Origin: Paenirhodobacter populi
GTDB taxonomy: Bacteria > Pseudomonadota > Alphaproteobacteria > Rhodobacterales > Rhodobacteraceae
NCBI RefSeq assembly: GCF_004022215.1
Contig: NZ_SAUZ01000008.1
Location: 62,001-126,000 of the forward strand
DNA: 64,000 nt
Direction: 5' to 3'
The position numbers and the translations under genes were made by a program. Below the pieces are notes generated by a model. That model did not search any database and had not been told where the DNA came from. It was given only the letters and a program-made list of their open reading frames with translations. Positions 1-9,801 of this stretch are shown here, piece after piece. The stretch's first letter is position 1; each line of letters opens with the position of its first letter.

Positions 1-634
1 CACGCACCTACAGAGCTATGTCGATGATGATGACGACGATCACGACGATGATGATGACCACGACCACGATCACGGCCATGACGACCACGCCGATGCGGAC
101 GGCCACAGCCACGAAGGGCTCGACCCCCATGCATGGCTCGACCCGCACAACGCCGGAAACTGGGTCTCGGTGATTGCCGCCGCGCTGGCCAAGGCCGATC
201 CCGAAAACGCCGCCACCTACGAGGCCAACGCCAAAGCCGCACAGGAACGGATCGACACGCTCGACAAGGATCTGCGCGCCGAACTGACCCCGGTGAAGGA
301 CCGCCCCTTCGTCGTCTATCACGCCGCCTATGGCTATTTCGCCGCGCATTACGATTTGCAGGACGAGGGTTCCGTCGCCTTCGGCGATGCGACCGATCCG
401 GGTGCCGCGCATCTCTCCGCCCTGCGGGCCGATCTGAAGGCCAAGGGCGTCGTCTGCGCCTTCCCCGAGGCCTCGCACGACCCGCGCCCCATGCAGCGCC
501 TGATCGAAGGGACGGAGGTACGCCTCGGCCAGCCGCTCGATCCCGAGGGCACGCAGATCACCCCCGGCCCGGATCTCTATGACACGCTGATGCGCACGAT
601 CGGCGGCAACCTGTCCGGTTGCCTCGGCCAGTAA
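1..634 (+). CDS. znuA: Zinc ABC transporter periplasmic binding protein ZnuA (C-terminal part, 5' truncated)
   Basis: Partial gene entering from the left edge; the reading frame starts at base 2 and stops at 632-634. ZnuA captures Zn2+ in the periplasm and delivers it to ZnuBC. The visible part opens with the acidic, His-rich loop typical of ZnuA (long Asp/His run, bases about 20-115), followed by the family motif DPHAWLDPHN and a C-terminal lobe with YHAAYGYFAAHY and FPEASHD. The rest of the operon (znuCB, zur) must lie outside the window. It converges on trpB with a GC-rich palindrome between them. The fold family is secure; zinc rather than manganese as substrate is inferred from the His-rich loop. 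Confidence 0.9.
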   Translation, partial: THLQSYVDDDDDDHDDDDDHDHDHGHDDHADADGHSHEGLDPHAWLDPHNAGNWVSVIAAALAKADPENAATYEANAKAAQERIDTLDKDLRAELTPVKDRPFVVYHAAYGYFAAHYDLQDEGSVAFGDATDPGAAHLSALRADLKAKGVVCAFPEASHDPRPMQRLIEGTEVRLGQPLDPEGTQITPGPDLYDTLMRTIGGNLSGCLGQ

Positions 635-642
635 ACGAAATT

Positions 643-664
643 TCCGGCCGCGCGCGCGGCCGGA
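643..664 (-). terminator. GC-rich palindrome between znuA and trpB
   Basis: A perfect 22-bp palindrome with the core GGCCGCGCGCGCGGCC lies between the convergent stops of znuA and trpB. On the minus strand it is followed by AAATTTCG, a poor T-tract, so it may end the trpB transcript. On the plus strand no T-run follows. Confidence 0.45.
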
Positions 665-670
665 GCCCCC

Positions 671-1903
<1,233 letters not shown>

Positions 1904-2023
1904 GTCTCACCTCGCGCAGATCATCACCAGCGGCTTAACGCGAATGCCGCAGCGGGTAAAGCGCCGCCTGCGCTTCCCCGGCGTCCCATGGGTGCCCCCG
2001 GAACCGCCCGAAACGGCCCCTGG

Positions 2024-2092
2024 ATTTCATCTTTCCAAAAATATCCTCGGGGGTGAACGGGCCGCAGGCCCGGAGGGGGCAGACAGCCCCCT
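2024..2092 (+). repeat. Dispersed intergenic hairpin repeat, copy A
   Basis: Between trpF and trpB. It has the same parts as the other copies: an AT-rich block (CATCTTTCCAAAAATATCC), a C/G block (CGGGGGTGA), a small variable hairpin (GGGCCGCAGGCCC) and a terminal hairpin with GGGGGC/GCCCCC arms. It belongs to the family at about 7.4, 12.6, 23.9, 30.7 and 30.8 kb. The terminal hairpin could attenuate or end transcripts. Confidence 0.75.
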
Positions 2093-2777
2093 ACGCCCGC
2101 GCCGCAGTCACGAAGGCCCGGATCTTCGCGCCATCCTTCACGCCGGGCGCGCTTTCGACACCCGAGGAGACATCCACCTGCCGCGCGCCGGTCAGGCGCA
2201 CCGCCTCGGCCACGTTCCCGGGTGTCAGCCCGCCCGCCAGCATCCAGGGCTTCGCCCAGTTCCGCCCGGCGATCAGCCGCCAGTCGAAGGCCAGCCCATT
2301 GCCGCCCGGCAGGACCGCATCCTTCGGCGCCTTGGCATCGACCAGAATCTGGTCCGCCACCGCCTCATAGGCGGGCAGCCGTTCCAGATCCGCCTCGACC
2401 GCAACGCCCACCGCCTTCATCACCGGCAGGCCGAAGCGGGTCCGCACCTCCGCCACACGCTCGGGGCTTTCATGGCCATGCAGTTGCAGCATGTCGAGCG
2501 GCACCTGCGCCAGCACAGCGGCAATCTCGTCATCCGTCGCATCGACCAGCAGGCCGACCTTCGCCACGCCGACCGGCGCCTCCAGCGCCAGCGCGCGCGC
2601 CGCCGCGACCGACACATGACGCGGGCTTTTCGGAAAGAAGACAAAGCCCAGATAGGCCGCGCCCGCGCCGACCGCCGCGTCGACATGTTCCGGCTGCGTC
2701 AGACCGCAGATCTTGACCCGCACCCCACCGGGCCGCATCCCGTCAGGATGGCCCCGGTTCACCGCAAGCGTCACCAT
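2091..2777 (-). CDS. trpF: Phosphoribosylanthranilate isomerase
   Basis: TrpF (228 aa from this start) converts N-(5'-phosphoribosyl)anthranilate to CdRP, the third committed step of tryptophan synthesis. Motifs are VKICGLT near the N-terminus, FFPKSPRHV and the C-terminal phosphate-binding VDVSSGVES. The start at 2777 is preceded by GAGAGG and leaves 9 bases after lapA. An internal ATG at 2738 and a GTG at 2723 would give proteins closer to the usual family N-terminus, so the start is uncertain. The gene lies downstream of ihfB and lapA. Confidence 0.95.
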   Translation of the reverse strand: MVTLAVNRGHPDGMRPGGVRVKICGLTQPEHVDAAVGAGAAYLGFVFFPKSPRHVSVAAARALALEAPVGVAKVGLLVDATDDEIAAVLAQVPLDMLQLHGHESPERVAEVRTRFGLPVMKAVGVAVEADLERLPAYEAVADQILVDAKAPKDAVLPGGNGLAFDWRLIAGRNWAKPWMLAGGLTPGNVAEAVRLTGARQVDVSSGVESAPGVKDGAKIRAFVTAARA

Positions 2778-2786
2778 GACCGCCTC

Positions 2787-3152
2787 TCAGCCCCGTCCGG
2801 CGGGCTTGTCGAGCAGCGCCAGAACCTCGTCCTTCGGCTTTTCCTCGGTCTTCGATTTCAGCCGGTCGACCTCGCCTTCCAGCCATGCGACCTCGCGCTT
2901 CGCCTTGACGGCGGTGACGCGGATGCGTCGTTCGCGCGCCCATTCCCAGACGAAGCCCAGAAGCAACCCCACGAGGATCCCGCCAAGGATCACCAGAAAC
3001 AGCGGCAGTTGCACCGACCAGCTGTAGCCGAGGAACGACCCCGCCTCGAGCGGCAGCGCATGCAGGGTCACCGTCTCGCGGTTCGCGATCGACACGACGA
3101 TCAGCGCGATGGCGACCAGCGCAAGGGCAAGAAGACGCAAAAGCCGCAGCAT
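2787..3152 (-). CDS. lapA: LapA-domain (DUF1049) inner-membrane protein
   Basis: A 121-aa protein with two hydrophobic helices (about residues 5-23 and 48-68) and a charged cytoplasmic tail rich in Lys/Glu. This is the layout of the lipopolysaccharide assembly protein A family. In E. coli LapA works with LapB on turnover of LpxC; that role is not proven for short alphaproteobacterial homologues. It sits 3 bases after ihfB and 9 bases before trpF, so the three are almost certainly cotranscribed. Family assignment rests on topology and the conserved ihfB-lapA neighbourhood. Confidence 0.8.
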   Translation of the reverse strand: MLRLLRLLALALVAIALIVVSIANRETVTLHALPLEAGSFLGYSWSVQLPLFLVILGGILVGLLLGFVWEWARERRIRVTAVKAKREVAWLEGEVDRLKSKTEEKPKDEVLALLDKPAGRG

Positions 3153-3155
3153 ACC

Positions 3156-3449
3156 TTACTCCGTCACGCCGTTCAGCCGGTCGCGCAACAGCTTCCCGGT
3201 CTTGAAGAACGGCACGTGCTTTTCATCCACGTCGACGGAATCGCCGGTGCGCGGATTGCGCCCGGTGCGGGCGTCGCGCTTCTTCACCGAAAAGGCCCCG
3301 AAGCCCCGCAGTTCGACCCGGTCGCCGCGCGCCATCGCCTCGATGATCTCTTCAAAGATCGTGTTGACGATCTTTTCGACATCACGCTGAAAGAGATGTG
3401 GGTTTTCCTCGGATATCTTCGCGATCAGCTCGGATCGGATCATGTTCAT
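3156..3449 (-). CDS. ihfB: Integration host factor subunit beta
   Basis: IHF-beta (97 aa), a small DNA-bending protein that pairs with IhfA. It shows the HU/IHF core with the start [10 protein letters not shown], the beta-arm segment [10 protein letters not shown] carrying the intercalating proline, and the tail [12 protein letters not shown]. Length and motifs are standard. MNMIRSEL offers two ATG starts two codons apart. It heads the ihfB-lapA-trpF run and has its own promoter at 3497-3524. The rpsA terminator lies upstream, so it is probably not dependent on rpsA read-through. Confidence 0.96.
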   Translation of the reverse strand: MNMIRSELIAKISEENPHLFQRDVEKIVNTIFEEIIEAMARGDRVELRGFGAFSVKKRDARTGRNPRTGDSVDVDEKHVPFFKTGKLLRDRLNGVTE

Positions 3450-3496
3450 TCCCCCAAGAGCCCGCCGGTGGCAGCCGGCGGCGGCAGTTTTGCCAG

Positions 3497-3524
3497 ACTA
3501 TACGGAGAAATTTCCGCCGCTCAA
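3497..3524 (-). promoter_or_regulatory. Sigma-70-like promoter for ihfB
   Basis: Minus strand: TTGAGC (3519-3524), 16-bp spacer, TATAGT (3497-3502). A start near 3490 would give a leader of about 40 nt before ihfB. Predicted from hexamers only. Confidence 0.55.
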
Positions 3525-3708
3525 ACCTCAAACGATTGGAAAGGCAATGATTTTGCCCGCCAGAGGGCCGGATGTGCAAGATCGTGCCAAGCGGCTCCCC
3601 CGGCGAAGCCCGGAAAGCGCCGTTTCCGTCGCTTCGCCACGAAAACCGACATGAGTCGGCCAGCGGCCGCGCCGCGCGCGCCCGAATCGAACGCCCCGTC
3701 CGCGCAGC

Positions 3709-3737
3709 AAAAAGCCCCGCCCGTTTCCGGGCGGGGC
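3709..3737 (-). terminator. Rho-independent terminator of rpsA
   Basis: A perfect 10-bp stem GCCCCGCCCG / CGGGCGGGGC with a TTTC loop, followed on the minus strand by five T residues, about 25 bases after the rpsA stop. A textbook intrinsic terminator. Confidence 0.9.
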
Positions 3738-3762
3738 CGTTCAGGCCGAAACCTGAAGGCGA

Positions 3763-5442
3763 TTATTCGCGGCTCTTGAGCGCAGCGCCCAGGATGTCGC
3801 CGAGCGAAGCGCCCGAATCGGAGGAACCGTATTGTTCCACGGCTTCCTTCTCTTCGGCGATCTCGCGCGCCTTGATCGAGACGCCGAGCTTGCGGGTCTT
3901 GCTGTCGACGTTGACGACGCGGACATCGACCTTGTCGCCAACCTGGAAGCGCTCGGGGCGCTGGTCGGCACGGTCGCGGGCCAGATCGGAACGACGGATG
4001 AAGGACTTCATGCCGTTGTATTCGACCTCGATGCCGCCATCCTCGATCGCGGTGACCGTCACGGTGATGATCGAGCCACGCTTCACGCCGTCAACGGCGT
4101 CCGAGAAGGTGTCGGCGTCCAGAGCCTTGATCGAGAGCGAGATACGCTCCTTCTCGATATCCACTTCGGTGACCGCGGCCTTGACCACGTCGCCCTTGCG
4201 GAATTCCTGGATGGCTTCCTCGCCGCGCTTGTCCCAGGACAGGTCGGACAGGTGCACCATGCCGTCGATATCGTTGTCGAGGCCGACGAACAGACCGAAT
4301 TCGGTGATGTTCTTGACTTCGCCTTCGATGACCGAGCCGACCGGATGGGTTTCCGCGAAGACTTCCCACGGGTTGCGCATGCACTGCTTGAGGCCGAGCG
4401 ACACGCGACGCTTCGCGGTGTCGATCTCCAGCACCATGACGTCCACTTCCTGCGAGGTCGAGACGATCTTGCCGGGGTGCACGTTCTTCTTGGTCCAGGA
4501 CATTTCCGAAACGTGGACCAGACCTTCGACACCGGCTTCCAGCTCGACGAACGCGCCGTAGTCGGTGATGTTGGTCACGCGGCCCTTGTGGACCGAACCG
4601 ATCGGGAACTTCTCTTCGACCGTATCCCACGGATCGGACTGGAGCTGCTTCATGCCCAGGCTGATGCGGTGGGTTTCCTTGTTGATCTTGACGACCTGAA
4701 CCTTGACGGTTTCGCCGATCGACAGGATTTCCGAAGGATGGTTCACGCGGCGCCATGCCATGTCGGTGACGTGCAGCAGACCGTCGACGCCGCCCAGATC
4801 AACGAACGCACCGTATTCGGTGATGTTCTTGACCACGCCATCCACGACCTGACCTTCGTGCAGGCTGCCGATGACCTCGGCGCGCTGTTCGGCACGCGAT
4901 TCTTCGAGGATCGCGCGGCGCGAGACGACGATGTTGCCGCGGCGACGGTCCATCTTGAGGATCTGGAACGGCTGCTTCAGACCCATCAGCGGGCCGGCAT
5001 CGCGCACCGGACGGACATCGACCTGCGAGCCGGGCAGGAACGCCACGGCGCCGCCGAGGTCGACCGTGAAGCCACCCTTGACGCGGCCGAAGATGGCGCC
5101 TTCGACGCGCTCTTCCGAAGCGTAGGCTTTTTCCAGGCGATCCCAGGCTTCTTCGCGGCGAGCCTTCTCGCGCGAGATGACGGCCTCGCCACGGGCGTTC
5201 TCAACGCGGTCGAGATAGACTTCCACTTCGTCGCCGACGGCGATCGAGGGGTTCTCGCCCGGGTTGGCGAATTCTTTCAGATCGACGCGGCCTTCCATCT
5301 TGTAGCCGACGTCGATGATGGCCTGGCCCGCCTCGATGGCGATGACCTTGCCCTTGACGACCGATCCCTCTTGCGGGGTATCGATCTCGAGGCTCTCGTT
5401 CAGAAGGGCCTCGAATTCTTCCATAGTCGCTTTAGCGCACAT
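3763..5442 (-). CDS. rpsA: 30S ribosomal protein S1
   Basis: Ribosomal protein S1 (559 aa) binds mRNA and helps load structured transcripts on the 30S subunit. It contains six S1/OB repeats; the repeated signatures GAFVDLGGVDGLLHV, GAFVELEAGVEGLVHVSEM and GLFVGLDNDIDGMVHLSDL mark three of them. The start MCAKATMEEFEALL is preceded at some distance by AAAGGA. A 15-codon open frame overlaps the start codon region and could couple translation. It has its own promoter (5573-5601) and terminator (3709-3737), so it is probably monocistronic. cmk, often next to rpsA, is absent here. Confidence 0.97.
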   Translation of the reverse strand: MCAKATMEEFEALLNESLEIDTPQEGSVVKGKVIAIEAGQAIIDVGYKMEGRVDLKEFANPGENPSIAVGDEVEVYLDRVENARGEAVISREKARREEAWDRLEKAYASEERVEGAIFGRVKGGFTVDLGGAVAFLPGSQVDVRPVRDAGPLMGLKQPFQILKMDRRRGNIVVSRRAILEESRAEQRAEVIGSLHEGQVVDGVVKNITEYGAFVDLGGVDGLLHVTDMAWRRVNHPSEILSIGETVKVQVVKINKETHRISLGMKQLQSDPWDTVEEKFPIGSVHKGRVTNITDYGAFVELEAGVEGLVHVSEMSWTKKNVHPGKIVSTSQEVDVMVLEIDTAKRRVSLGLKQCMRNPWEVFAETHPVGSVIEGEVKNITEFGLFVGLDNDIDGMVHLSDLSWDKRGEEAIQEFRKGDVVKAAVTEVDIEKERISLSIKALDADTFSDAVDGVKRGSIITVTVTAIEDGGIEVEYNGMKSFIRRSDLARDRADQRPERFQVGDKVDVRVVNVDSKTRKLGVSIKAREIAEEKEAVEQYGSSDSGASLGDILGAALKSRE

Positions 5443-5479
5443 GCGGTTCAGTTTCCTTTACGTGTGTTTCACTGGCCAT
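5432..5479 (-). CDS. Possible 15-aa leader peptide overlapping the rpsA start
   Basis: In the rpsA leader an ATG at 5477-5479, with GGAG about 9 bases upstream, opens a frame encoding MASETHVKETEPHVR and stopping at 5432-5434. It therefore runs through the rpsA start codon (5440-5442) in another frame. rpsA is known in E. coli to be translationally autoregulated. A short overlapping frame could couple or modulate initiation, or could be chance. No family is recognised. Confidence 0.3.
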   Translation of the reverse strand: MASETHVKETEPHVR

Positions 5480-5572
5480 GCGGTTGGCTCCGCCGGTCTT
5501 TATACACTCCACCCGATGTCGGATGCGCCCGACCGGGCCGGGACGCGATGCCTGACCTGATGGGTTGGCGCT

Positions 5573-5601
5573 CATATACGGGCAAAATCCCAATGGAGCA
5601 A
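5573..5601 (-). promoter_or_regulatory. Sigma-70-like promoter for rpsA
   Basis: Minus strand: TTGCTC (5596-5601), 17-bp spacer, TATATG (5573-5578), just after the stop of the upstream unknown gene. The predicted leader is about 120 nt, long enough for translational control. Confidence 0.6.
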
Positions 5602-5615
5602 GCCTTTCCGGGGGA

Positions 5616-6350
5616 TCAACCGCACACGGTCCAGTGCGCGCCCGCCTGCGCGGCGGAGGGCCGGGCGCGCACCGGCGGCGCGGGACGGTCGGGGATGGCG
5701 ACGCGCGGGATCGGGATGCGCGACGGTTCGGGGAACGGCCGGGCAAAGGGGCGGGTCTGCGGGTCGACGCCCGGAACGAGCGGTTGATTGGGGAGCGCCT
5801 GATCCGGGGGCGAAAGCCGCCGCTCCACCCGGCGCGGTTCGGCAAGCGTCTTCGGCTCGGGCGGCATCCTGACCGGAGGCGCCACGCGCGGCGGTTTCGC
5901 ATCCGCGCGCGGCGAGGACAGATCAGGGCCCCGGCACAGGCCGAAATCCCGCACCGCGACCGCGCCGCCGCGCAGATCGACCAGATGGCCCGAGCGGCGC
6001 CCCACCCCCTCGATGCCGAAGTCCAGCGCCCCGGGCAGGGCCACATGCCGGGTCGCGGGGCCGAAAAGCCCGGCCTCGCCCTGCCAGTCGCGTCCGGCGG
6101 CGATCGCCACCGCGAAACGGCCCGGCGGCACCAGCAGGCGGAACGGCTTGCCGCCGCGGATATATGCGGCCAGCACCGGCCCCTGCCCGGCGTCCAGCGT
6201 CACGTAAAGATCCTCGCCCGGATCGCTGAGGATCTGCAGCGGCAGGGTCAGCGGCTTGCCGCTGCGGCTCCACATCAGCCCCTCGGGCCGGGGATCGGCC
6301 GCCGCCGGAACCGCGCAGAAAAGCGCGAGGATCAGCAGCAGGCCGCGCAT
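5616..6350 (-). CDS. Unknown secreted proline-rich protein
   Basis: No family recognised. The start ATG at 6350 is chosen because it gives a clear signal peptide (MRGLLLILALFCAVPAAA, cleavage before DPRPEG) and lies 4 bases after the msrA stop. The protein has 244 aa. Residues 20-140 form a globular part rich in beta-prone segments (DLYVTLDAG, PPGRFAVAIAAG, WQGEAGLFGP). Residues 150-235 are proline/arginine-rich and probably disordered. It ends in a lone Cys-Gly. Export and linkage to msrB-msrA suggest an envelope role; nothing more can be inferred. Confidence 0.75.
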   Translation of the reverse strand: MRGLLLILALFCAVPAAADPRPEGLMWSRSGKPLTLPLQILSDPGEDLYVTLDAGQGPVLAAYIRGGKPFRLLVPPGRFAVAIAAGRDWQGEAGLFGPATRHVALPGALDFGIEGVGRRSGHLVDLRGGAVAVRDFGLCRGPDLSSPRADAKPPRVAPPVRMPPEPKTLAEPRRVERRLSPPDQALPNQPLVPGVDPQTRPFARPFPEPSRIPIPRVAIPDRPAPPVRARPSAAQAGAHWTVCG

Positions 6351-6354
6351 CCCA

Positions 6355-6855
6355 TCAGGCCGTCTGCTTCGGCAGCACCCAGTCCGGGCGGATCCGGTGG
6401 CAGGTATAGCCATGCGGCAGCCGTTCCAGATAATCCTGATGCTCGGGCTCCGCTTCCCAGAACGGGCCGGCGGGGGCAACCTCGGTCACCACCTTGCCCG
6501 GCCACAGCCCCGAGGCATCCACGTCGCGGATCGTGTCGAGCGCGGTGCGGTGCTGATCCTCGTCGAGGTAGAAGATCGCCGAGCGGTAGGACAGGCCGAT
6601 GTCGTTGCCCTGCCGGTTCTTCGTCGTCGGGTCGTGGATCTGGAAGAAGAACTCCAGAATCCGCCGGTAGCTGATCTTCGCCGGGTCGAAGACGATCTCG
6701 ATCGCCTCGGCATGGGTGCCGTGATGGCGGTAGGTGGCGTTCGGCACGTCGCCCCCGGTATAGCCCACGCGGGTCGAGATCACCCCCGGCACCTTGCGGA
6801 TCAGATCCTGCATGCCCCAGAAGCAGCCGCCCGCCAGTATCGCCTTTTCGCTCAT
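6355..6855 (-). CDS. msrA: Peptide-methionine (S)-S-oxide reductase MsrA
   Basis: MsrA (166 aa) reduces the S-epimer of methionine sulfoxide in damaged proteins using thioredoxin. The catalytic motif GGCFWG with Cys11 is present, together with GYTGG and [12 protein letters not shown]. No signal peptide is present, so it is cytosolic. It overlaps the upstream msrB stop by a few bases, indicating translational coupling, and precedes the secreted unknown protein by 4 bases. Confidence 0.96.
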   Translation of the reverse strand: MSEKAILAGGCFWGMQDLIRKVPGVISTRVGYTGGDVPNATYRHHGTHAEAIEIVFDPAKISYRRILEFFFQIHDPTTKNRQGNDIGLSYRSAIFYLDEDQHRTALDTIRDVDASGLWPGKVVTEVAPAGPFWEAEPEHQDYLERLPHGYTCHRIRPDWVLPKQTA

Positions 6856-7304
6856 TTCTCATCCTCCAGAAGCGGCAGGAATTCGCCATAGCCCTCGGCC
6901 GCCATCCTGTCCTTCGGGATGAAGCGCAGACTGGCCGAGTTGATGCAATAGCGCAGCCCGCCCCGGTCCTGCGGCCCGTCGGGGAAGACATGGCCCAGAT
7001 GGCTGTCGGCATGTTTCGAGCGCACCTCGATGCGCACCATGCCGTGGGTCAGGTCGCGATGCGCGGTGACCATCTCGCGCGTGACGGGCTTGGTGAAGGA
7101 CGGCCAGCCGCAATGGCTGTCGAACTTGTCGGCCGAGGTGAACAGCGGCTCGCCCGAGACGATGTCCACATAAAGCCCCGGTTCGTGATTGTCGGTGTAT
7201 TCCCCGGTGAAGGGCCGCTCGGTGCCGCTTTCCTGGGTCACGTGGAATTGCTCCGGGGTCAGCCGGGCCAGGGCCTCGGGGGTTTTCTCGTAGGTTTTCG
7301 CCAT
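6852..7304 (-). CDS. msrB: Peptide-methionine (R)-S-oxide reductase MsrB
   Basis: MsrB (150 aa) reduces the R-epimer of methionine sulfoxide. The start at 7304 ([12 protein letters not shown]) is supported by AAGGAG 7 bases upstream; a longer frame exists but lacks a ribosome site. The catalytic Cys lies in [11 protein letters not shown], and a second Cys in SHCGWPSF could be the resolving residue. The two CxxC zinc pairs of many MsrB proteins are missing, so this is the zinc-free form. It is the first gene of an msrB-msrA-(secreted unknown) operon. Confidence 0.95.
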   Translation of the reverse strand: MAKTYEKTPEALARLTPEQFHVTQESGTERPFTGEYTDNHEPGLYVDIVSGEPLFTSADKFDSHCGWPSFTKPVTREMVTAHRDLTHGMVRIEVRSKHADSHLGHVFPDGPQDRGGLRYCINSASLRFIPKDRMAAEGYGEFLPLLEDEK

Positions 7305-7622
7305 GGAACGACTCCTTGCAATGTCTGCCCCTACAGATGGGGAGATTCGCGGAAAAATCCACATCGGAGTTTGGGTGGCGCGGTTTGTGGCCGGATTTCG
7401 GAGCGTGGAGCAGACGGATGGGGCGGCAGGGGGCCAGCCCCCTCGCGCGTTCCGCGCTCACCCCCGGGATATTTATGGAAAGATGAATGGCAAAGAGGCG
7501 GTTCGGGCGGCGCCGGAAGGCAGCCGAATTCCTGCCGATGCCGCGGGGCGCGGCGCTTGCCCCCGTGGTCAAAGCCGGGCAAAGGACCTATATCGGGCGC
7601 AGATTCAGGGAAAGGGAACGGC
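7305..7622. other. Divergent intergenic region msrB / rnd with repeat copy B
   Basis: These 318 bases separate the divergent msrB and rnd genes. A short hairpin CCCC-TACAGAT-GGGG lies at 7328-7342 close to the msrB start. Repeat copy B occupies 7428-7488. A weak plus-strand promoter (TGGTCA at 7566-7571, 16 bp, CTATAT at 7588-7593) precedes rnd. Confidence 0.5.
7428..7488 (-). repeat. Dispersed intergenic hairpin repeat, copy B
   Basis: Reverse-oriented copy: palindrome AGGGGGCCAGCCCCCT (7428-7443), variable part, CACCCCCGGG, then ATATTTATGGAAAGATGAA. The same layout as copies A, C, D and F. Confidence 0.8.
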
Positions 7623-8252
7623 GTGGCCATCCATCTGCATCGCAACGACCTGCCGGAAGGGCTTGATTTCGGGCCGATCGTCGCGATCGACACCGAGACC
7701 ATGGGCCTCGATCCGCGCCGCGACCGGCTGTGCCTCGTGCAGCTTTCGGCCGGGGACGGGAACGCCCATCTGGTGCAGATCGCCAAAGGCCAGACCACCG
7801 GAGACCAGAGCGCGGCGCCGAACCTGTGCCGCCTGCTGGCCGATCCGGGGGTGGAGAAGCTGTTTCACTACGGCCGCTTCGACATCGCCGCGCTCTACAA
7901 TGCCTTCGGCGTCGTCACGGCGCCGGTGTTCTGCACCAAGATCGCCTCGAAGCTGGTGCGCACCTTCACCGACCGCCACGGGCTGAAATACCTGCTGGCG
8001 GAACTGGTGGGCGTCGATGTGTCGAAGCAGCAGCAGACCTCGGACTGGGGCGCGGCGGAGCTGACGCAGGCGCAGCTCGATTATGCCGCCTCGGACGTGC
8101 TTTACCTGCATCGCGCGCGCGCGGTTCTGGTCGAACGGCTGGCGCGCGAGGATCGCACCGATCTGGCGCGGGCCTGTTTCGATTTCCTGCCCACACGGGC
8201 GCGTCTTGACCTTCTGGGATGGGAAGAACCGAATGACATCTTCCACCACTGA
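7623..8252 (+). CDS. rnd: Ribonuclease D (short form)
   Basis: DEDD-family 3'-5' exoribonuclease (209 aa) acting on structured RNA such as tRNA precursors. Exo I is IDTETMGL (Asp23, Glu25), exo II is FHYGRFDIAAL, and exo III is DYAASDVLYL, which makes it the DEDDy subtype. The C-terminal HRDC domains of E. coli RNase D are absent, as usual for alphaproteobacterial short forms. The GTG start at 7623 is chosen for the AGGGAAAG site upstream. It overlaps kdsD by 20 bases and begins the envelope operon. Confidence 0.92.
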   Translation: MAIHLHRNDLPEGLDFGPIVAIDTETMGLDPRRDRLCLVQLSAGDGNAHLVQIAKGQTTGDQSAAPNLCRLLADPGVEKLFHYGRFDIAALYNAFGVVTAPVFCTKIASKLVRTFTDRHGLKYLLAELVGVDVSKQQQTSDWGAAELTQAQLDYAASDVLYLHRARAVLVERLAREDRTDLARACFDFLPTRARLDLLGWEEPNDIFHH

Positions 8253-9192
8253 CGATTATCTGGCCACCGCGCGGCGGGTGATCGCCGATGAGGAAACCGG
8301 CCTGCGCCTGCTGGCCGAGGGGCTGAACGGCACTTTCGCCGAGGCGGTCGAGACGATCCTGCGCGCCCGCGGGCGGGTGATCGTCTCGGGCATGGGGAAA
8401 TCGGGCCATATCGCGCGCAAGATCGCGGCGACGCTGGCCTCGACCGGGACGCCGGCGCAATTCGTCCATCCGGCGGAGGCGAGCCACGGCGACCTTGGCA
8501 TGGTGACGCGCGACGATGTGGTGCTGATGCTGTCCAATTCCGGCGAGACGCCCGAGCTGGCCGATCTGATCGCCCATACCCGGCGGTTCCGGATCCCACT
8601 GATCGGCGTCGCCTCGCGCCCCGACTCGACGCTGCTGCGGCAGTCCGATGTGGCGCTGGTGCTGCCGAAGGCGCCCGAGGCGGACAGCACCGGGCTGGTG
8701 CCCACCACCTCGACGACGATGACCCTGGCGCTTGGCGATGCGCTGGCGATCGCGCTGATGAAGCACCGGCAGTTCACGCCCGAACAGTTCCGCACCTTCC
8801 ATCCGGGCGGCAAGCTGGGCGCGCGGCTGTCGAAGGTCGGCGATCTGATGCACAGGGACGTGCCGCTGGTCGGCCCGGACATGCCGATGTCCGAGGCGCT
8901 GCTGACCATGACGCAGAAGGGATTCGGCGTCGTCGGCGTCACCGATGCGGCGGGCCATCTGGCCGGGATCATCACCGACGGCGACCTTCGGCGCCATATG
9001 GAGGGCCTGCTTGCCCATACCGCCGCCGAGGTGATGACCGCCAATCCGCGCACCATCGGCCCCGACGCGCTGGCCGAGGCCGCCGTCGCCGTGATGAACG
9101 AATTCAAGATCACCAGCCTCTTCGTGGTGCAGGACGGCCGCCCCGTCGGCATCATCCATATCCACGACTTCCTCCGCGCCGGAGTGGTCTGA
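8233..9192 (+). CDS. kdsD: D-arabinose 5-phosphate isomerase (KdsD/KpsF family)
   Basis: It interconverts ribulose 5-phosphate and arabinose 5-phosphate, the first step to KDO for LPS core and capsule linker. The protein (319 aa) has an N-terminal SIS sugar-isomerase domain (VIVSGMGKSGHIARKI, then LSNSGETPEL) and two C-terminal CBS repeats (from about residue 205, MHRDVPLV and VMTANPRTI). The start ATG at 8233 begins MTSSTTDDYL and overlaps rnd. It shares its last base with the lptC start. kdsB lies about 11 kb away. Confidence 0.95.
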   Translation: MTSSTTDDYLATARRVIADEETGLRLLAEGLNGTFAEAVETILRARGRVIVSGMGKSGHIARKIAATLASTGTPAQFVHPAEASHGDLGMVTRDDVVLMLSNSGETPELADLIAHTRRFRIPLIGVASRPDSTLLRQSDVALVLPKAPEADSTGLVPTTSTTMTLALGDALAIALMKHRQFTPEQFRTFHPGGKLGARLSKVGDLMHRDVPLVGPDMPMSEALLTMTQKGFGVVGVTDAAGHLAGIITDGDLRRHMEGLLAHTAAEVMTANPRTIGPDALAEAAVAVMNEFKITSLFVVQDGRPVGIIHIHDFLRAGVV

Positions 9193-9794
9193 TGCGCTTC
9201 GGCGACCGCCATTCGCGTCTGGTGACCTATGCCAAGGTCATTCTGCCGCTGGCGGCGCTGTCGCTTCTGTCGGTGATGTTCCTGATCTCGGACCGGGTGG
9301 ATCCGACGACCGCCTCGCTTTACGCCGATGTGGATGTCGAGGATCTGGCCCGGCAGGCGCGGGTCGGCGCGCCGCAATATGCGGCGGTGACGCAGGACGG
9401 ATCGACCCTGATGGTGCGCGCGACGACCGCATGGCCCGGCACCGACGACCGTTCCGGCACCCGCGCGCAGGATATCGTGGCCAAACTCGACAGCACCGAC
9501 GGGCTGGTCACCGACCTTATCTCGAAAAGCGGCCGGATCGATCCGGCGGGCGGCCCCATCCATCTGTTCGACGGGGTGGCGATGCAGACCTCGACCGGCT
9601 ACCGGATGCGCAGCGCGGTGGTGGACATGACCTCGGACTACGGGGTGATCACCGCGCCGACCCATGTCGACGGCGAAACCCCCATCGGTCCGATCGAGGC
9701 CGACTGGATGGAATTGTCCCGCCCCGCCCCCGATGCGCCCTACAATATGGTCTTCAAAGGCAACGTTAAGCTGGTATATCAGCCCAAGGAATGA
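9192..9794 (+). CDS. lptC: LPS export periplasmic bridge protein LptC
   Basis: LptC (200 aa) is a single-pass inner-membrane protein that links LptB2FG to periplasmic LptA during LPS transport. One N-terminal membrane helix (about residues 15-34) is followed by a beta-rich periplasmic domain (TSTGYRMRSAVVDMTSDYG). The sequence itself is weakly conserved. The call leans on topology and position between kdsD and lptA, with a one-base stop/start overlap upstream and 7 bases before lptA. Confidence 0.9.
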   Translation: MRFGDRHSRLVTYAKVILPLAALSLLSVMFLISDRVDPTTASLYADVDVEDLARQARVGAPQYAAVTQDGSTLMVRATTAWPGTDDRSGTRAQDIVAKLDSTDGLVTDLISKSGRIDPAGGPIHLFDGVAMQTSTGYRMRSAVVDMTSDYGVITAPTHVDGETPIGPIEADWMELSRPAPDAPYNMVFKGNVKLVYQPKE

Positions 9795-9801
9795 GGTCCC
9801 C

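Larger units (their letters stand above)
3450..3762. other. Intergenic region between ihfB and rpsA
   Basis: These 313 bases separate the rpsA stop from the ihfB start. They hold the rpsA terminator (3709-3737) and the ihfB promoter (3497-3524). Nothing else convincing is visible; the open frames crossing it look like high-GC artefacts. Confidence 0.6.

Noticed and set aside
3832-5787. 651-codon frame opposite rpsA
   Set aside because: Antisense to six S1 repeats, low complexity and without recognisable domain.
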